Positions 5,224 through 5,620 of a DNA stretch of 5,620 bases are shown here, in pieces. The stretch covers positions 1 to 5,620 of the forward strand of contig JAGOJE010000074.1 of the NCBI GenBank assembly GCA_017995275.1. Direction: 5' to 3'. The DNA is from Rickettsiaceae bacterium (GTDB lineage: Bacteria > Pseudomonadota > Alphaproteobacteria > Rickettsiales > Rickettsiaceae). A program made the translations under genes and the position numbers. Under the pieces are notes generated by a model. That model was given only the letters and a program-made list of their open reading frames with translations, ran no database searches and was not told the DNA's origin. Numbering within the stretch: position 1 is the first letter of the stretch; every line of letters starts with the position of its first letter.

Positions 5224-5251
5224 TTGATTTTTTATTCTCTATTCATATAAT
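5224..5251 (+). promoter_or_regulatory. Promoter of the tRNA-Ala gene
   Basis: TTGATT at 5224-5229 and a perfect TATAAT at 5246-5251 are separated by 16 bases. The expected transcription start near 5258 lies about nine bases before the tRNA 5' end at 5267. The same -35 hexamer, TTGATT, is used in the promoter proposed for tRNA-Pro in this window. Confidence 0.65.
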
Positions 5252-5266
5252 GTGGCTGTCTTACTT

Positions 5267-5342
5267 GGGGTCATAGCTCAGTTGGTAGAGCGTTTGAATG
5301 GCATTCAAAAGGTCGGCGGTTCGATTCCGCCTGGCTCCACCA
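5267..5342 (+). tRNA. tRNA-Ala, anticodon GGC
   Basis: This is a complete 76-nt cloverleaf with an encoded CCA (5340-5342). The acceptor stem is GGGGTCA/TGGCTCC with G-T pairs. The D-arm is GCTC-AGTTGGTA-GAGC. The anticodon stem is TTTGA/TCAAA with loop ATGGCAT, placing GGC at 5300-5302. The variable loop is AGGTC and the T-arm GGCGG-TTCGATT-CCGCC. The GGC anticodon reads GCC and GCU codons. The gene stands alone with its own promoter. Confidence 0.97.
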
Positions 5343-5423
5343 TTTATGTAACAGTCTGTAAAAATTTCTCTGTTTATAGCTACAAAAATCAATTTTCATG
5401 TTTCTTTTTGAGTTGATGAAGTG

Positions 5424-5504
5424 ATGTTTATGACAGAAGTAGACAAGAGCTCACTTCCTAGAGACGTAGAAGAAAAAGTTTCTAAGGGCAGTGAAATAAT
5501 ATAA
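5424..5504 (+). CDS. Doubtful small ORF, 26 residues
   Basis: ATG at 5424 (or ATG at 5430) opens a short frame ending in TAA at 5502-5504. The peptide MTEVDKSSLPRDVEEKVSKG (from the second ATG), followed by SEII, is hydrophilic and reads like the start of a real protein rather than random AT-rich translation. Three explanations are possible: a genuine micropeptide, the leftover 5' end of a decayed gene, or chance. The sequence before it (GTTGATGAAGTG) has no clear ribosome-binding site and no family is recognised. Confidence 0.2.
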   Translation: MFMTEVDKSSLPRDVEEKVSKGSEII

Positions 5505-5528
5505 TTCTCCCTATCTTTGTCAGGAAGG

Positions 5529-5557
5529 TTGATTTATCTTTAACTATAATGTATAAC
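5529..5557 (+). promoter_or_regulatory. Candidate promoter of the gene at the right edge
   Basis: TTGATT at 5529-5534 and TATAAC at 5552-5557 are 17 bases apart and match the consensus at four and five of six positions. A start near 5564 would leave a leader of about 25 bases before the ATG at 5589. Other TATAAT strings nearby (5545-5550 and 5581-5586) have no -35 at proper distance or lie too close to the ATG. Confidence 0.4.
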
Positions 5558-5588
5558 TATGCCATTCTTTAAGATAAAATTATAATAG

Positions 5589-5620
5589 ATGACAAAAGAA
5601 GAACTAGTAAGATTTGAAGG
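5589..5620 (+). CDS. 5' end of an unidentified gene running off the right edge
   Basis: ATG at 5589 opens a frame that stays open to the end of the window. It encodes MTKEELVRFE and then the first two bases of a glycine codon. Ten residues are too few to name a product. The acidic and basic start is typical of a cytosolic protein. It is preceded by a plausible promoter and about 85 bases of apparently non-coding DNA after the last small ORF. The ribosome-binding site is weak at best. Confidence 0.5.
   Translation, partial: MTKEELVRFE

Noticed and set aside
5075..5227. Open frame of 50 codons, with ATG at 5132 giving 31 residues
   Set aside because: No ribosome-binding site and no family features. 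It runs into the -35 element of the tRNA-Ala promoter. This length is expected by chance.
5385..5410. Terminator after tRNA-Ala
   Set aside because: CAAAAA and TTTTTG can pair, but the stem is only A-T pairs plus one C-G, with a long AT-rich loop. Such pairs are common in this DNA.

Overview
The window is AT-rich DNA from what looks like an obligate intracellular alphaproteobacterium of the Rickettsiales, most likely Rickettsiaceae-like. Four things point there: the strongly A/T-ending codon use; L35 and L20 of rickettsial type (L35 ends in FLPYGTN); single housekeeping genes scattered among accessory ones with short intergenic gaps; and a long ankyrin-repeat protein with no signal peptide. 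This placement comes from remembered family features, not from a database search.

Layout, left to right. (1) 1-329 holds the 3' end of a DUF1016/YhcG-type PD-(D/E)XK nuclease gene. (2) A tRNA-Pro(TGG) gene lies on the minus strand at 373-449 with its own promoter. That promoter is divergent from the one for the next operon. (3) rsmE (540-1262) and rnhB (1265-1855) form a tight two-gene operon with a 2-nt gap: a 16S rRNA m3U1498 methyltransferase and ribonuclease HII. (4) An ankyrin gene (2039-4204, 721 aa) is a single-gene transcription unit. It has a good sigma70-type promoter overlapping a near-palindrome, five near-identical 105-bp tandem repeats, and an unrecognised charged, helical C-terminal half. 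A small terminator-like hairpin follows it. (5) A possible 35-residue single-span membrane peptide (4233-4340) sits between this hairpin and rpmI. (6) rpmI (4413-4619) and rplT (4631-4990) encode L35 and L20. They have a promoter and a structured leader, and an 11-bp hairpin follows them. (7) A tRNA-Ala(GGC) gene lies at 5267-5342 with its own promoter. (8) The right edge has a doubtful 26-codon ORF and then the first 10 codons of a gene that runs out of the window (from 5589).

How the parts relate. rsmE, rnhB, rpmI, rplT and the two tRNAs are core translation and genome-maintenance functions. The nuclease fragment and the ankyrin protein are accessory genes of the kind exchanged among intracellular bacteria. 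The ankyrin protein is the best candidate for a host-interaction factor, but no secretion signal can be proven from sequence alone. No CRISPR array, transposase, riboswitch of known class or replication origin was seen. I found no clear new multi-gene system. The most interesting signals are the mosaic ankyrin repeats, the uncharacterised C-terminal half of the same protein, and the small membrane peptide with a ribosome-binding site that may be bridged by a hairpin.
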